Notes: generated by a model not told the origin, from the sequence alone. Positions 19,380-29,084 are shown, counted from the stretch's first letter. The stretch is DNA of 64,000 nucleotides from an uncultured Lutibacter sp. (GCF_947495725.1 NZ_CANLZZ010000002.1:682001-746000); one strand, 5' to 3'. Program-made: numbers and translations.

Positions 19380-20516
19380 ATGAAAGTAGTAATTGCACCA
19401 GATAAATTTAAAGGATCCTTGTCGGCTTCTCAAGTATGTGATGCTATTGAAAAAGGAATAAAACAATTCGATTCAACTATTGAAACTGTTAAACACCCTT
19501 TGGCAGATGGAGGTGAAGGTACGCTCGATATTCTTCAAAATTATTTTCCTTTAGAAATAATTACAATAAAAGTAAAAGACCCTTTATTTAGAAGTATTGA
19601 TGCTGCTTATATGATTTCAGGCAACACAGCTTTTATTGAAATGGCAAATGCTTCTGGATTGCAGTTATTAAAAAAAGAAGACCAGAATTGTTATCATACA
19701 AGCACCTTTGGAACTGGCGAGCTGATAGCAGACGCTATAGACAAAGGAGCAAATGAAATTATTTTATTTATTGGAGGAAGCGCAACAAATGATGCAGGAA
19801 TTGGAATGGCATCTGCTTTAGGATATCAGTTTTTAGATGTAGATAACGAACCTATAAATCCTATTGGAAGTGAATTGATACGAATTGCAAAAATTGATGA
19901 TAGTGAAGTTAAGATAAACTTTAAGAAAGTTAAATTTACGGTAGTTTGTGATGTTAAAAACTTATTATTTGGACCAAATGGAGCTGCCTATGTATATGGA
20001 AAGCAAAAAGGAGCATCGGATGATGAAATTTACAATTTAGATTTAGGATTAATGAATTTTGGTTCTAAGGTTCATGAACATTTGTTTAGATCTGTAGAAA
20101 GTATTGAAGGAGGTGGTGCAGCTGGTGGTTTAGGTGCTGGAGCAGTTTGTTTTTTAAATGCAAAAATGCAATCGGGAATTGATTTTGTGTTGGAGCAAAC
20201 AAAATTTAGAGATGTTTTAAAAAATGCAGATTTAATTATTACAGGAGAGGGAAGTGCAGACAAACAAACTTTAGAAGGAAAAGTAATTAAAGGTGTAAGT
20301 GATGTTGCAAAAGAAAAAAATATTCCATTTGCTATAATTGCGGGTATTGTAAAAGATAAAAATGTTATTGAAAAATCTATAAATCCAGTTTCAATTAATT
20401 CAATTATGGATTTAAATGTTACTTTTGAAGATGCAATTAAAAATGCAGCAACATTTGTTAAGAATATTGCTACCGAGGTTGTTACAAATTTTCAGAACCA
20501 TTTAAAAATTAAATAA
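19380..20516 (+). CDS. Glycerate kinase (GlxK/GarK type)
   Basis: A 378-residue type-I glycerate kinase, starting VVIAPDKFKGSLSA, with ADGGEGTLD (about 42-50), GGSATNDAGIGMASALG and GGGAAGGLGAG glycine-rich stretches and ITGEGSADKQT. Characterised members of this branch make 2-phosphoglycerate. Sitting between the symporter and mannose-6-phosphate isomerase in a tight operon, it explains the glycerate half of a glycosyl-glycerate substrate and feeds lower glycolysis. Confidence 0.93.
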   Translation: MKVVIAPDKFKGSLSASQVCDAIEKGIKQFDSTIETVKHPLADGGEGTLDILQNYFPLEIITIKVKDPLFRSIDAAYMISGNTAFIEMANASGLQLLKKEDQNCYHTSTFGTGELIADAIDKGANEIILFIGGSATNDAGIGMASALGYQFLDVDNEPINPIGSELIRIAKIDDSEVKINFKKVKFTVVCDVKNLLFGPNGAAYVYGKQKGASDDEIYNLDLGLMNFGSKVHEHLFRSVESIEGGGAAGGLGAGAVCFLNAKMQSGIDFVLEQTKFRDVLKNADLIITGEGSADKQTLEGKVIKGVSDVAKEKNIPFAIIAGIVKDKNVIEKSINPVSINSIMDLNVTFEDAIKNAATFVKNIATEVVTNFQNHLKIK

Positions 20517-20519
20517 TTT

Positions 20520-21494
20520 ATGGAACTATATCCTTTAAAATTTTCGCCACAGTTTAACTATCGTATTTGGGGTGGTGATAAATTAAAAACTGTTTTAAAT
20601 AAAGATTATAATGACGATTCAATTGGCGAATCTTGGGAGATTTCTGATGTGGAAAATAATGAAACTTTAGTGCAAAATGGAGCGCTGAAAGGGTTGAGTT
20701 TAAAACAATTAATTGAGAAGTTTAAGGGTGAATTTGTTGGTAAAAAAGTATATGCATCTTTTGGGAATGATTTTCCCTTATTAATTAAGTTTATAGATGC
20801 TAAAACGCCATTATCCATTCAAGTACATCCAGATAATGAAACTTCAAAACAACGTCATAATTCATTTGGTAAAAATGAAATGTGGTATGTAATGGATGCC
20901 GATAAAGATGCTGAGTTAATTGTTGGTTTTGAAAAAGAAATTGAAAAAAGCGCCTATCAAACACACATTGAAAATAATACTTTGTTAGATGTATTACATC
21001 ATGAAAAGGTTGCTGAAGGAGATACATATTACATTCCAACTGGAAGAGTACACGCAATTGGAGCAGGAGTTTTGTTAGCCGAAATACAGCAAACATCAGA
21101 TATTACTTATAGAATATACGATTACAATCGTGTGGATTCTAAAACAGGTAAAAAGAGAGATTTACATGTTGATATGGCATTGGATGTAATTGATTTTAGT
21201 GTACAAGAAGAATATAAAAGTCTTTATACTAAGAAAGAAAATGTTTCAAATAAATTGGTGCATAGTCCATACTTTAAAACCAATTTTATAAAATTCAATG
21301 GAAATACCGAGCTCGATTATGCTTCGGTTGATTCTTTTGTAATTTATATATGCGTAAAAGGATCTATGGAAATTAGTAGTAATAGCAATAAAGAAACGTT
21401 ACAAAAAGGGCAATGTTTGTTGTTTCCTGCGGTAACAGAACAAGTAAAAATTAGCGCAGGTGAAGAGGCCCATGTGCTAGAAGTTTTTTTATAG
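20520..21494 (+). CDS. manA: Mannose-6-phosphate isomerase, class I
   Basis: A 324-residue cupin-type isomerase that interconverts mannose-6-phosphate and fructose-6-phosphate. Zinc-site residues are visible: Gln101 and His103 in QVHPDNE, Glu107, and His178 in GRVHAIGAG. It starts 3 bp after glycerate kinase and is followed by a terminator, so it ends the catabolic operon. It argues that the sugar half of the substrate is mannose. No mannokinase is encoded in the window, so mannose must be phosphorylated by a kinase elsewhere. Confidence 0.93.
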   Translation: MELYPLKFSPQFNYRIWGGDKLKTVLNKDYNDDSIGESWEISDVENNETLVQNGALKGLSLKQLIEKFKGEFVGKKVYASFGNDFPLLIKFIDAKTPLSIQVHPDNETSKQRHNSFGKNEMWYVMDADKDAELIVGFEKEIEKSAYQTHIENNTLLDVLHHEKVAEGDTYYIPTGRVHAIGAGVLLAEIQQTSDITYRIYDYNRVDSKTGKKRDLHVDMALDVIDFSVQEEYKSLYTKKENVSNKLVHSPYFKTNFIKFNGNTELDYASVDSFVIYICVKGSMEISSNSNKETLQKGQCLLFPAVTEQVKISAGEEAHVLEVFL

Positions 21495-21517
21495 AGTTAG
21501 TTAAGTTAATTGTAATT

Positions 21518-21549
21518 AAAAAAAGCATCTGAAAAGATGCTTTTTTTTT
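21518..21549 (+). terminator. Terminator of the glycoside operon
   Basis: AAAAAGCATCTGAAAAGATGCTTTTTTTTT: a 6-bp GC-containing stem extended by A/T pairs, with a long T tail, 24 bp after manA. Confidence 0.88.
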
Positions 21550-21589
21550 GAATCAAATATTTTTTCCACTTTTATAATTGGGTAAATTG

Positions 21590-21739
21590 TTAGCCTATAT
21601 AATTTTCTAAAAACTCATCAAAAGACATGGGGTCTAAATTTTTTAATGAATAATGATCTAAATAAGTTTTGTAATCTCTTAAAGCAGTTTGGTTTACTCC
21701 TTCAGTTGAAAATGAAATAATTTTTGATATCGAATTCAT
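21590..21739 (-). CDS. Small hypothetical protein (49 aa)
   Basis: A 49-codon frame on the minus strand (starts MNSISKIISF, ends FLENYIG) in an otherwise gene-free gap. The product is acidic with a hydrophobic/aromatic pattern (ALRDYKTYLDHYSL, DEFLENYI) and codon choice like neighbouring genes. I do not recognise the family. The gene could be a genuine small protein or chance; no clear promoter was found upstream. Confidence 0.45.
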   Translation of the reverse strand: MNSISKIISFSTEGVNQTALRDYKTYLDHYSLKNLDPMSFDEFLENYIG

Positions 21740-21897
21740 AATAAAAGAATTTGGGGTTCATATTATAATCTAAAACTATAAAAAATGTTTTAGTAAAACA
21801 AGAAAATTACCATTTATTAGATAAATCGTGTATTTTATATGTTAAAACCATCCATTTAGTGTGTGTATTCAATAAATTTGTAGGTGAATTCCTTATT

Positions 21898-21935
21898 TTT
21901 TATACAATGCTATCAATCGCGAGTTTTGTATAAAA
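21898..21935. promoter_or_regulatory. Inverted repeat upstream of the rhamnose operon promoter
   Basis: Perfect 10-bp arms, TTTTATACAA (21898-21907) and TTGTATAAAA (21926-21935), with an 18-nt spacer, 20 bp before the -33 box of rfbA. It could be a regulator-binding site. The rest of the gap from 21740 to here shows no feature. Confidence 0.35.
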
Positions 21936-21955
21936 TGATACTTATGTCAATTCAA

Positions 21956-21985
21956 TTGTTATTCAATATTAAATAGTTATTTTTG
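21956..21985 (+). promoter_or_regulatory. Promoter of the rfbACDB operon
   Basis: TTG at 21956-21958, 19 bases, then TATTTTTG at 21978-21985, 26 bp before rfbA. A full Bacteroidota consensus match. Confidence 0.75.
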
Positions 21986-22011
21986 CTTAAATCTAGAACT
22001 CAAACCTTACT

Positions 22012-22890
22012 ATGAAAGGAATTATTTTAGCTGGCGGATCAGGCACTCGTTTATATCCAATTACAAAAGGAACATCCAAACAATTATTGGCAATTTACGA
22101 TAAGCCCATGATTTATTACCCGCTATCAATATTAATGCTTTCGGGTATACGAGAAGTGTTGATTATTTCTACACCACAAGATTTACCAAATTTTAAAAAA
22201 TTATTAGGAGATGGAGCATCCATTGGAATGAAGTTTTCCTATATAGAACAGCCTTCGCCAGATGGTTTGGCGCAAGCTTTTATTTTAGGTGAAGATTTTA
22301 TTGGTGATGACGATGTTAGTTTAATTTTAGGAGATAATATTTTTTATGGAGCTGGTATTGAGAAACGATTGAAAGATGCACTTTCGGTGGTTGCAAATGA
22401 GAAAAAGGCGGCAATTTTTGGATATTATGTTCAGGATCCTGCACGTTATGGAGTTGCCGAATTCGATAAAGATAAAAATGTTCTAAGTATAGAAGAAAAA
22501 CCCGAAATTCCTAAAAGTAATTATGCCGTTGTTGGATTGTATTTTTACCCAAATAGTGTGATTAAAATTGCCAAAAATATTAAACCAAGTAAGCGTGGAG
22601 AGCTCGAAATTACTACTGTAAATCAAACGTATTTGGAGCAAAATAAATTAAAAATGGAATTGTTAGGAAGGGGTTATGCTTGGTTAGATACTGGAACTGA
22701 AGACTCCTTATTAGAGGCTTCAAATTTTATTCAAACAATAGAAAAACGTCAAGGACTTAAAATTGCTTGTATTGAAGAAATTGCCTATGAAATGGGCTAT
22801 ATTAATAAGCAGCAACTTTTGGTTTTGGCCGATGAGTATAAAAACAATAGCTACGGAAACTATTTATTAAGAATCGCTAATTCGAAATAG
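22012..22890 (+). CDS. rfbA: Glucose-1-phosphate thymidylyltransferase
   Basis: A 292-residue nucleotidyltransferase, the normal RfbA length. It has the [11 protein letters not shown] nucleotide-binding motif at residues 8-18, [10 protein letters not shown] (about 104-113) and the EEKP motif. It makes dTDP-glucose from dTTP and glucose-1-phosphate, the first step to dTDP-L-rhamnose. It leads a compact four-gene operon behind a consensus promoter and opens the polysaccharide region. Confidence 0.96.
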   Translation: MKGIILAGGSGTRLYPITKGTSKQLLAIYDKPMIYYPLSILMLSGIREVLIISTPQDLPNFKKLLGDGASIGMKFSYIEQPSPDGLAQAFILGEDFIGDDDVSLILGDNIFYGAGIEKRLKDALSVVANEKKAAIFGYYVQDPARYGVAEFDKDKNVLSIEEKPEIPKSNYAVVGLYFYPNSVIKIAKNIKPSKRGELEITTVNQTYLEQNKLKMELLGRGYAWLDTGTEDSLLEASNFIQTIEKRQGLKIACIEEIAYEMGYINKQQLLVLADEYKNNSYGNYLLRIANSK

Positions 22891-22891
22891 G

Positions 22892-23458
22892 TTGGAATAT
22901 ATTAAAACAGCAATACCAGAAGTAATTCTATGTAAACCAAGAGTATTTGAAGATGATCGTGGTTATTTTTACGAGGCCTTCAAAAAAGAAAATTTTGAAA
23001 AGTTTATTGGAAAATCAATCGATTTTTGTCAAGATAATGAAGCCAAGTCATCGGCAAATGTGTTAAGAGGTCTTCATTATCAATTACCTCCATTTGCACA
23101 ATCAAAGTTGGTTAGAGTAATAAAAGGAGCCGTGTTAGATGTGATTGTTGATATTAGAAAAGGTTCAAAAACTTTTGGTAAAAAAGTTGTAGTTGAACTG
23201 AATGAAGAAAATAAATACCAGTTATTTATACCAAAGGGATTTGCTCATGGTTATATAACTTTAGCCGATGATACCATATTCTGCTATAAAGTTGATAATT
23301 ACTACAATAAAGAATCTGAACGAGGAATTTTATTTAATGATACAGATTTATGTATTGATTGGAAATTGCCAACCGATTCCTTAATAATTTCAGAAAAAGA
23401 TAAGCTGCAACCAACATTTAAGGAGGCCGATTTGTTTGAACCAAATTTTAACAAATGA
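22892..23458 (+). CDS. rfbC: dTDP-4-dehydrorhamnose 3,5-epimerase
   Basis: A 188-residue cupin epimerase with LRGLHYQ (about 58-64) and FIPKGFAHGY, carrying the catalytic His pair of the family. It converts dTDP-4-keto-6-deoxyglucose to the L-lyxo sugar. The reading frame starts with TTG at 22892, one base after the rfbA stop. No ATG lies at a plausible position, so a TTG start is accepted. It overlaps rfbD by 4 bp. Confidence 0.95.
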   Translation: MEYIKTAIPEVILCKPRVFEDDRGYFYEAFKKENFEKFIGKSIDFCQDNEAKSSANVLRGLHYQLPPFAQSKLVRVIKGAVLDVIVDIRKGSKTFGKKVVVELNEENKYQLFIPKGFAHGYITLADDTIFCYKVDNYYNKESERGILFNDTDLCIDWKLPTDSLIISEKDKLQPTFKEADLFEPNFNK

Positions 23459-24321
23459 TACAGGTTTTAGTAACTGGTGCAAACGGGCAATTAGGCTCAG
23501 AAATTAAGCTTATATCAGAGGAAACATCTATTTATAAGTTTTATTTTACAGATTATAATGAGTTGGATATTACCAACAAAACAGCAGTTGAAAATTTTGT
23601 AAACAAACATGCTATTCATATAATAATCAATTGTGCCGCTTATACAAATGTGGATAAAGCAGAAGATGAATGGGAATTGTCGAACAGTATCAATCATAAG
23701 GCGGTAGAAAATTTAGCAACAATTTCAAAAGAGAAATCCATTAAATTAATTCACATTTCTACCGATTATGTTTTTGATGGCGAGTCTAAAACTCCTTATT
23801 TAGAAACAGCGACTACCAATCCTATAAATAATTATGGATTGAGTAAATTAAAAGGAGAAGAGGCATTGTTAAAAATCAATCCAAAAAATTCAATAATCAT
23901 TAGAACATCTTGGTTGTATTCTGTCTTTGGATCAAATTTTGTAAAAACGATGTTGAGGTTATTTAAAGAGAAAGATCTATTAAATGTGGTTTCAGATCAA
24001 GTAGGGTCGCCAACAAATGCAAAAGATTTGGCAAGTGCTATTTTTAATATAATTCCAAATTTAAATAATGACAGAGTAGAAATTTTTCATTATTCTAATA
24101 TAGGAACTTGCAGTTGGTTTCAATTTGCCAAAGAAATTTTAGCATTTTCAAACGAAACTTGCGATATTAAACCGGTTTCATCAAAAGAATTTAAAACGAA
24201 GGCAAAACGACCTAAATTTAGTATTTTAGATACGCATAAAATTCAAAAAGTGTTTAACATTCAAATTCCAAGTTGGGAAGAATCTTTACATAATTGTTTA
24301 ATTAAAATCAATACAAAATGA
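23455..24321 (+). CDS. rfbD: dTDP-4-dehydrorhamnose reductase
   Basis: A 288-residue short-chain dehydrogenase-type reductase. It shows GANGQLGSE for NAD(P)H binding near the start, STDYVFDG, and Y-x3-K (YGLSKLKGE) at the active site. It makes dTDP-L-rhamnose. ATGA overlaps link it to rfbC before and rfbB after, so expression is coupled. Confidence 0.95.
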   Translation: MIQVLVTGANGQLGSEIKLISEETSIYKFYFTDYNELDITNKTAVENFVNKHAIHIIINCAAYTNVDKAEDEWELSNSINHKAVENLATISKEKSIKLIHISTDYVFDGESKTPYLETATTNPINNYGLSKLKGEEALLKINPKNSIIIRTSWLYSVFGSNFVKTMLRLFKEKDLLNVVSDQVGSPTNAKDLASAIFNIIPNLNNDRVEIFHYSNIGTCSWFQFAKEILAFSNETCDIKPVSSKEFKTKAKRPKFSILDTHKIQKVFNIQIPSWEESLHNCLIKINTK

Positions 24322-25328
24322 ATTCAATATTAGTAACAGGAGGAGCAGGTTTTATAGGATCGAACTTAGTTGAGTATTTAGTAAATAAATATCCGAAATT
24401 TAAAATTGTAGTAGTTGATTCTTTAACATACGCAGGGAATATTGAAAATTTAGATGCCGTAAAAGATGCCAAGAATTTCACTTTTGTAAATGGAAATATT
24501 TGTGATCGTGATTTAATGGAGCGTGTTTTTCAACATTACATCATTCATGGTGTTATTCATTTAGCCGCCGAATCGCATGTGGATAATTCTATTAGCGAAC
24601 CAGATATTTTTATAAAAACCAATGTAAAAGGAACATTTACACTATTGGATGTAGCTTATAAATATTGGATGGAAAAACCATTTGTATATAAAAACGGATT
24701 TGAGGACGCACGATTTTTACATGTTTCAACCGATGAGGTTTATGGTACTTTAGGAGAAACAGGTTTGTTTACTGAAAGTACGCCGTACGCGCCAAATTCG
24801 CCTTACAGTGCTTCAAAAGCAAGTAGTGATTTAATTGTACGAAGTTATTTTCATACATATGGATTAAATACTGTGATAACCAATTGTTCTAACAATTATG
24901 GACCAAAGCAGCACGATGAAAAGTTGATTCCAACAGTTATAAGAAAAGCGCTTTCCGGAGCCCAAATTCCAATTTATGGAGATGGTAAAAATATAAGAGA
25001 TTGGTTATATGTATTAGATCATTGCAAGGGAATTGATTTGGTTTATGACAATGGTGAAAAAGGAGGCGTTTATAATATTGGAGGAAAAAATGAGCGTACC
25101 AATAATTATATAGCAGCAAAAATATGCGAACTTTTAGATGAGTTAGTGCCAAAAGAAACAAGTTATAAAGAGCAAATTACATTTGTTGAAGACCGTGCAG
25201 GACACGATTACAGATACGCTATTGATGCCAGTAAAATTGAAAATGATTTAGGTTGGAAGGCAGCTGAAAATTTTGAGACTGGAATTTTAAAAACTGTTAA
25301 GTGGTATATAGAAAAGTATAAAGGTTAA
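24318..25328 (+). CDS. rfbB: dTDP-glucose 4,6-dehydratase
   Basis: A 336-residue extended SDR enzyme with GGAGFIGSN (NAD site, residues 7-15), STDEVYG with the catalytic Asp-Glu, and the Y-x3-K pair in SPYSASKASSD. It performs the second step of dTDP-rhamnose synthesis although encoded last in the operon. It overlaps rfbD by 4 bp. Confidence 0.96.
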   Translation: MNSILVTGGAGFIGSNLVEYLVNKYPKFKIVVVDSLTYAGNIENLDAVKDAKNFTFVNGNICDRDLMERVFQHYIIHGVIHLAAESHVDNSISEPDIFIKTNVKGTFTLLDVAYKYWMEKPFVYKNGFEDARFLHVSTDEVYGTLGETGLFTESTPYAPNSPYSASKASSDLIVRSYFHTYGLNTVITNCSNNYGPKQHDEKLIPTVIRKALSGAQIPIYGDGKNIRDWLYVLDHCKGIDLVYDNGEKGGVYNIGGKNERTNNYIAAKICELLDELVPKETSYKEQITFVEDRAGHDYRYAIDASKIENDLGWKAAENFETGILKTVKWYIEKYKG

Positions 25329-25381
25329 AACTAAGAACTAAAAACTAAGAACTAGGAACTAGGACTAAGAACCAAGATTAA
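25329..25381. repeat. Low-complexity tract of CTAAGAACTA-like units
   Basis: About five imperfect copies of a 10-11-bp unit (AACTAAGAACT and close variants) fill the gap between rfbB and the next gene. Similar short-unit tracts occur at 29085-29255 and, in frame inside a gene, at 46345-46430. Confidence 0.6.
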
Positions 25382-25411
25382 AATAGAAAATCAATTCAAG
25401 GAATAAACAGA

Positions 25412-26695
25412 ATGACAGAAGAAACAAAAATAGCAATAATTGGTTTAGGGTATGTTGGATTGCCATTAGCACGGTTATTTGCAACTAAATATAATGTGGT
25501 TGGATTTGATATAAATCAAGAACGTGTTGCTCAACTTCAAAAAGGAATTGATTCTACCCTTGAAGTTGAAAGTGATGTATTACAAGTTGTATTAAAAGAA
25601 AGTTCAGATAAAAAGGTTGGCTTGTATTGTACTGCATCATTAGAGTCAATTAATGATTGCAATTATTATATAGTTACGGTTCCTACTCCGGTAGATAAAA
25701 ATAATAAGCCCGATTTAACACCTTTAATAAAGTCGAGTGAAACTGTTGGAAGTGTTTTAAAAAAAGGTGATATTGTAATTTATGAGTCAACAGTTTATCC
25801 AGGCGCAACCGAAGAGGTGTGCATACCCATTTTAGAAAAAGTTTCCGGATTAGTTTACAACAAAGATTTTTTTGCAGGTTATTCTCCAGAAAGAATAAAT
25901 CCAGGAGACAAAGAGCATACAGTTGAAAAAATATTAAAAGTAACTGCAGGTTCTACTCCCGAAGTAGGTCAAAAAGTAAACAACTTATATCAATCTGTAA
26001 TTATAGCAGGAACGCATTTAGCACCTTCAATTAAAGTTGCTGAAGCTGCGAAAGTAATTGAAAATTCGCAACGAGATATCAATATTGCGTTTGTTAATGA
26101 ATTGGCAAAAATTTTCAATTTATTAAATATCGATACCAATGCGGTATTGGAAGCAGCAGGAACAAAATGGAATTTTTTACCATTTAAACCAGGACTTGTA
26201 GGAGGTCATTGTATTGGTGTTGATCCTTATTATTTAGCTCAAAAAGCGCAAGAAGTTGGTTATCATCCCGAGATAATTTTAGCTGGTAGAAGAATGAATG
26301 ATAGTATGGGTAATTATGTAGCTGCTGAAGTAGTGAAGCTATTGGTGCAACAGGATGTAAAAGTAAAAGGCGCTCGTATTTTGGTGTTAGGAATTACATT
26401 TAAAGAGAATTGTCCCGATGTTAGAAATACAAAAGTTGTAGATGTCATTCAAAATTTAAAAGAGTTTGGAACAGAGGTTACTGTTTTTGATCCTTGGGCT
26501 ACTATTGCTGAAGTGAAAGAAGAGTATGGAATTGAAACGGTTAGAAATATGCCTCAAAATAAATACGATGGAATTGTACTGGCGGTGTCTCATAAAGAAT
26601 TTTTAGAAATTGATTTTAGCAAACATGTAAATCCGAAAGGAATTATTTATGATGTAAAAGGTTTCTTAAAATGTGAGGTTCAAGGGAAGCTTTAA
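25412..26695 (+). CDS. Nucleotide sugar dehydrogenase (TviB/WbpO-like, UDP-HexNAc uronate forming)
   Basis: A 427-residue UDP-glucose/GDP-mannose dehydrogenase family protein. The N-terminal Rossmann motif is [10 protein letters not shown] (12-21), the catalytic cysteine is Cys267 in [13 protein letters not shown], and a UDP-binding C-terminal domain follows. The GGHCIGVDP context is that of the TviB/WbpO/WecC group, which oxidises UDP-GlcNAc, UDP-GalNAc or UDP-ManNAc to the uronate, rather than UDP-glucose. The exact substrate cannot be told. A C4-epimerase and a UDP-GlcNAc 2-epimerase later in the region could supply GalNAc or ManNAc forms. Confidence 0.88.
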   Translation: MTEETKIAIIGLGYVGLPLARLFATKYNVVGFDINQERVAQLQKGIDSTLEVESDVLQVVLKESSDKKVGLYCTASLESINDCNYYIVTVPTPVDKNNKPDLTPLIKSSETVGSVLKKGDIVIYESTVYPGATEEVCIPILEKVSGLVYNKDFFAGYSPERINPGDKEHTVEKILKVTAGSTPEVGQKVNNLYQSVIIAGTHLAPSIKVAEAAKVIENSQRDINIAFVNELAKIFNLLNIDTNAVLEAAGTKWNFLPFKPGLVGGHCIGVDPYYLAQKAQEVGYHPEIILAGRRMNDSMGNYVAAEVVKLLVQQDVKVKGARILVLGITFKENCPDVRNTKVVDVIQNLKEFGTEVTVFDPWATIAEVKEEYGIETVRNMPQNKYDGIVLAVSHKEFLEIDFSKHVNPKGIIYDVKGFLKCEVQGKL

Positions 26696-26699
26696 AGAG

Positions 26700-27595
26700 C
26701 CTATGTTATCCCGAACTTAAAAACCGCACGTCATCCCAAATTTAAAAACTGTACGTCATCGCGAACTCAAAAACTGTACGTCATCCTGAACTTGGTTCAG
26801 GATCTCATGATATAGCACTAAGCATTATGCTACTAACTATTAATCGAAAGATGCTGAAATAAATTCAGCATGACGTATTAGATTGGATCAACTTCAGCAT
26901 GACGAATTAGAATAACGACAAAACGATACTTCGACAAGCTCAGTATGACGGTTGGAAGACGAACGTCATCACGAACTCAAAAATCGCTCGTCATCCCGAA
27001 TTTAGTTCGGGATCTTATGATATAGAACAAAGCATTTTGCTCGCAACTATTTAATAAAAGATGCTGAAATAAATTCAGCATGACGAATTAGAATTGATTC
27101 GGAACCAAGTTCCCCATGACGAATTAGATTGGATCAACTTCAGCATGACGAATTAGAATAGCTGCAAAACGATACTTCGACAAGCTCAGTATGACGGTTG
27201 GAAGACGAACGTCATCACGAACTCAAAAACCGCACGTCATCCTGAACTTGGTTCAGGATCTCATGATATAGCACTAAGCATTATGTTCTGGACTCAAAAT
27301 CAAAAGATGCTGAAATAAATTCAGCAAGACGTATTAGATTGGATCAACTTCAGCATGACGAATTAGAATAGCTGCAAAACGATACTTCGACAAGCTCAGT
27401 ATGACGGTTGGAAGACGAACGTCATCACGAACTCAAAAATCGCTCGTCATCCCGAATTTAGTTCGGGATCTCATGATGTAGCACTAAGCATTATATTACT
27501 AACTCTTATTAGACAGATGCTGAAATAAATTCAGCATGACGAATTAGAATAACTTTAGAACGATACTTCGACAAGCTCAGTATGACATCAGCATA
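26700..27595. repeat. Large array of BIME-like hairpin repeats with a 210-bp period
   Basis: This 1.06-kb gap contains no gene. It is built of palindromic modules: CGTCAT plus CC(T/C)GAA..TTC(A/G)GG plus ATCTCATGATATAGCACTAAGCAT, about 20 variable bases, then GATGCTGAA-ATAAA-TTCAGCATGACG, and a third module ACTTCGACAAGCTCAGTATGACG. Composite units begin at 26779, 26989, 27235 and 27445. Two unit lengths are exactly 210 bp, and one is 246 bp because it holds an extra module. No IS, transposase or gene fragment is seen. Confidence 0.9.
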
Positions 27596-27754
27596 ACTTG
27601 AATTTAATACGCCATCATTAATTATATTTTGATTTACTAAAAACTCTCCCTAAAAATTACCTATTCAAATTAACTTTACTAATTTTGAGTGCTGATTACA
27701 AAATATAATAAATACCTAATTGTATTGTTAGGTTTATGATAAAGATTTAAACAT

Positions 27755-29080
27755 ATGAATATAGTAGTTATTGGAAGTGGATACGTAGGATTGGTTTCAG
27801 GAACTTGTTTTTCTGAAATGGGAAACAAAGTAACGTGCGTTGATACTAATTTGGATAAAATTGAAAATTTAAAAAAAGGAGTACTTCCAATATTTGAACC
27901 AGGATTAGAAACCATGGTTTTAAAAAATATGGAACGTAACACTTTGCAATTTACTACCAATTTAGAAGAGGCTTTAATTGGTGCAGAAATTGTTTTTATA
28001 GCTGTTGGAACTCCAATGGGAGATGATGGTTCGGCCGATTTACAGTATGTGTTAAGCGTAGCTAAAAGCATTGGTTCTTTAATGCAGAATAAACTTATTG
28101 TAGTTGATAAATCTACCGTACCTGTTGGAACTGCAGATAAAGTAAAAGCTACAATCCAAAAAGAGCTTGATAAAAGAAATTCGAAATTAGAGTTTGATAT
28201 TGTTTCAAATCCAGAGTTTTTAAAAGAAGGTGCTGCAATAAACGATTTTATGAAGCCAGATAGAGTTGTTATAGGTGTTGAAAATGATTCAGCCTTAGAG
28301 AAGATGAAACAACTATATGCACCGTTTTGTATGTCTCGCGAACGTTTTATTTCAATGGATATTCGTTCTGCTGAAATGACAAAGTACGCGGCAAATGCTA
28401 TGTTGGCAACAAAAATTTCGTTCATGAATGAAATTGCAAATATTTGTGAAAAAGTTGGAGCAGATGCCAATCAGGTTCGTATAGGAATTGGTTCAGATAA
28501 TAGAATTGGATACGGATTTATTTATCCGGGTTGTGGTTATGGTGGTTCTTGTTTTCCAAAAGATGTAAAAGCATTGAAACGCATTGCCGAAGATCATAAT
28601 TACAATGCTAAATTAATAACTTCTGTAGAAGAGGTAAACGATGCACAAAAATTAGTAATTGCCACCAAAATAGTTGCTAAATATGGCGCGGATTTAACTG
28701 GTAAAATGTTTGCTATTTGGGGATTGGCTTTTAAGCCAGGAACCGATGATATGCGTGAAGCACCAGCTATTTATATTGTTAATGAGTTGGTTAAACGAGG
28801 AGCTAAAATTCAGGCATATGATCCAAAAGCAATGGTAGAAGCAAAAGAGTGCTATTTAAAAGATGTTACAGCTATTGAGTATGTGAATTTTAAATACGAA
28901 GCCTTAAATAATGCCGATGCCTTGTTGTTATTAACAGAGTGGAAAGAGTTTCGTTCACCAGATTTTGATGAAATAAAGAAACAATTAAAAGCGCCCGTGA
29001 TTTTTGATGGTAGAAACCAATACAATATTTTTAATTTAGAAGAAAAAGGATTTGAGTATTTTCAGATAGGGAAGAAGTAA
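27755..29080 (+). CDS. ugd: UDP-glucose 6-dehydrogenase
   Basis: A 441-residue enzyme with GSGYVGLVSG (7-16) for NAD binding, PEFLKEG, and catalytic Cys266 in GCGYGGSCFPKD, the hallmark of true UDP-glucose dehydrogenases. It makes UDP-glucuronate for the polysaccharide. A TAATTTTG box (27680-27687) about 68 bp upstream may be its -7 element. It is isolated between a repeat array and a low-complexity tract. Confidence 0.94.
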   Translation: MNIVVIGSGYVGLVSGTCFSEMGNKVTCVDTNLDKIENLKKGVLPIFEPGLETMVLKNMERNTLQFTTNLEEALIGAEIVFIAVGTPMGDDGSADLQYVLSVAKSIGSLMQNKLIVVDKSTVPVGTADKVKATIQKELDKRNSKLEFDIVSNPEFLKEGAAINDFMKPDRVVIGVENDSALEKMKQLYAPFCMSRERFISMDIRSAEMTKYAANAMLATKISFMNEIANICEKVGADANQVRIGIGSDNRIGYGFIYPGCGYGGSCFPKDVKALKRIAEDHNYNAKLITSVEEVNDAQKLVIATKIVAKYGADLTGKMFAIWGLAFKPGTDDMREAPAIYIVNELVKRGAKIQAYDPKAMVEAKECYLKDVTAIEYVNFKYEALNNADALLLLTEWKEFRSPDFDEIKKQLKAPVIFDGRNQYNIFNLEEKGFEYFQIGKK

Positions 29081-29084
29081 GTCC

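Noticed and set aside
26700-27595. CRISPR array
   Set aside because: Repeats are palindromic modules of several types with irregular spacing and repeated, not unique, spacers; no cas genes.
27679-28470. 263-codon open frame antisense to ugd
   Set aside because: It lies fully opposite a convincing UDP-glucose dehydrogenase, has Ser/Ile-rich composition without family motifs, and reflects codon bias of the real gene.
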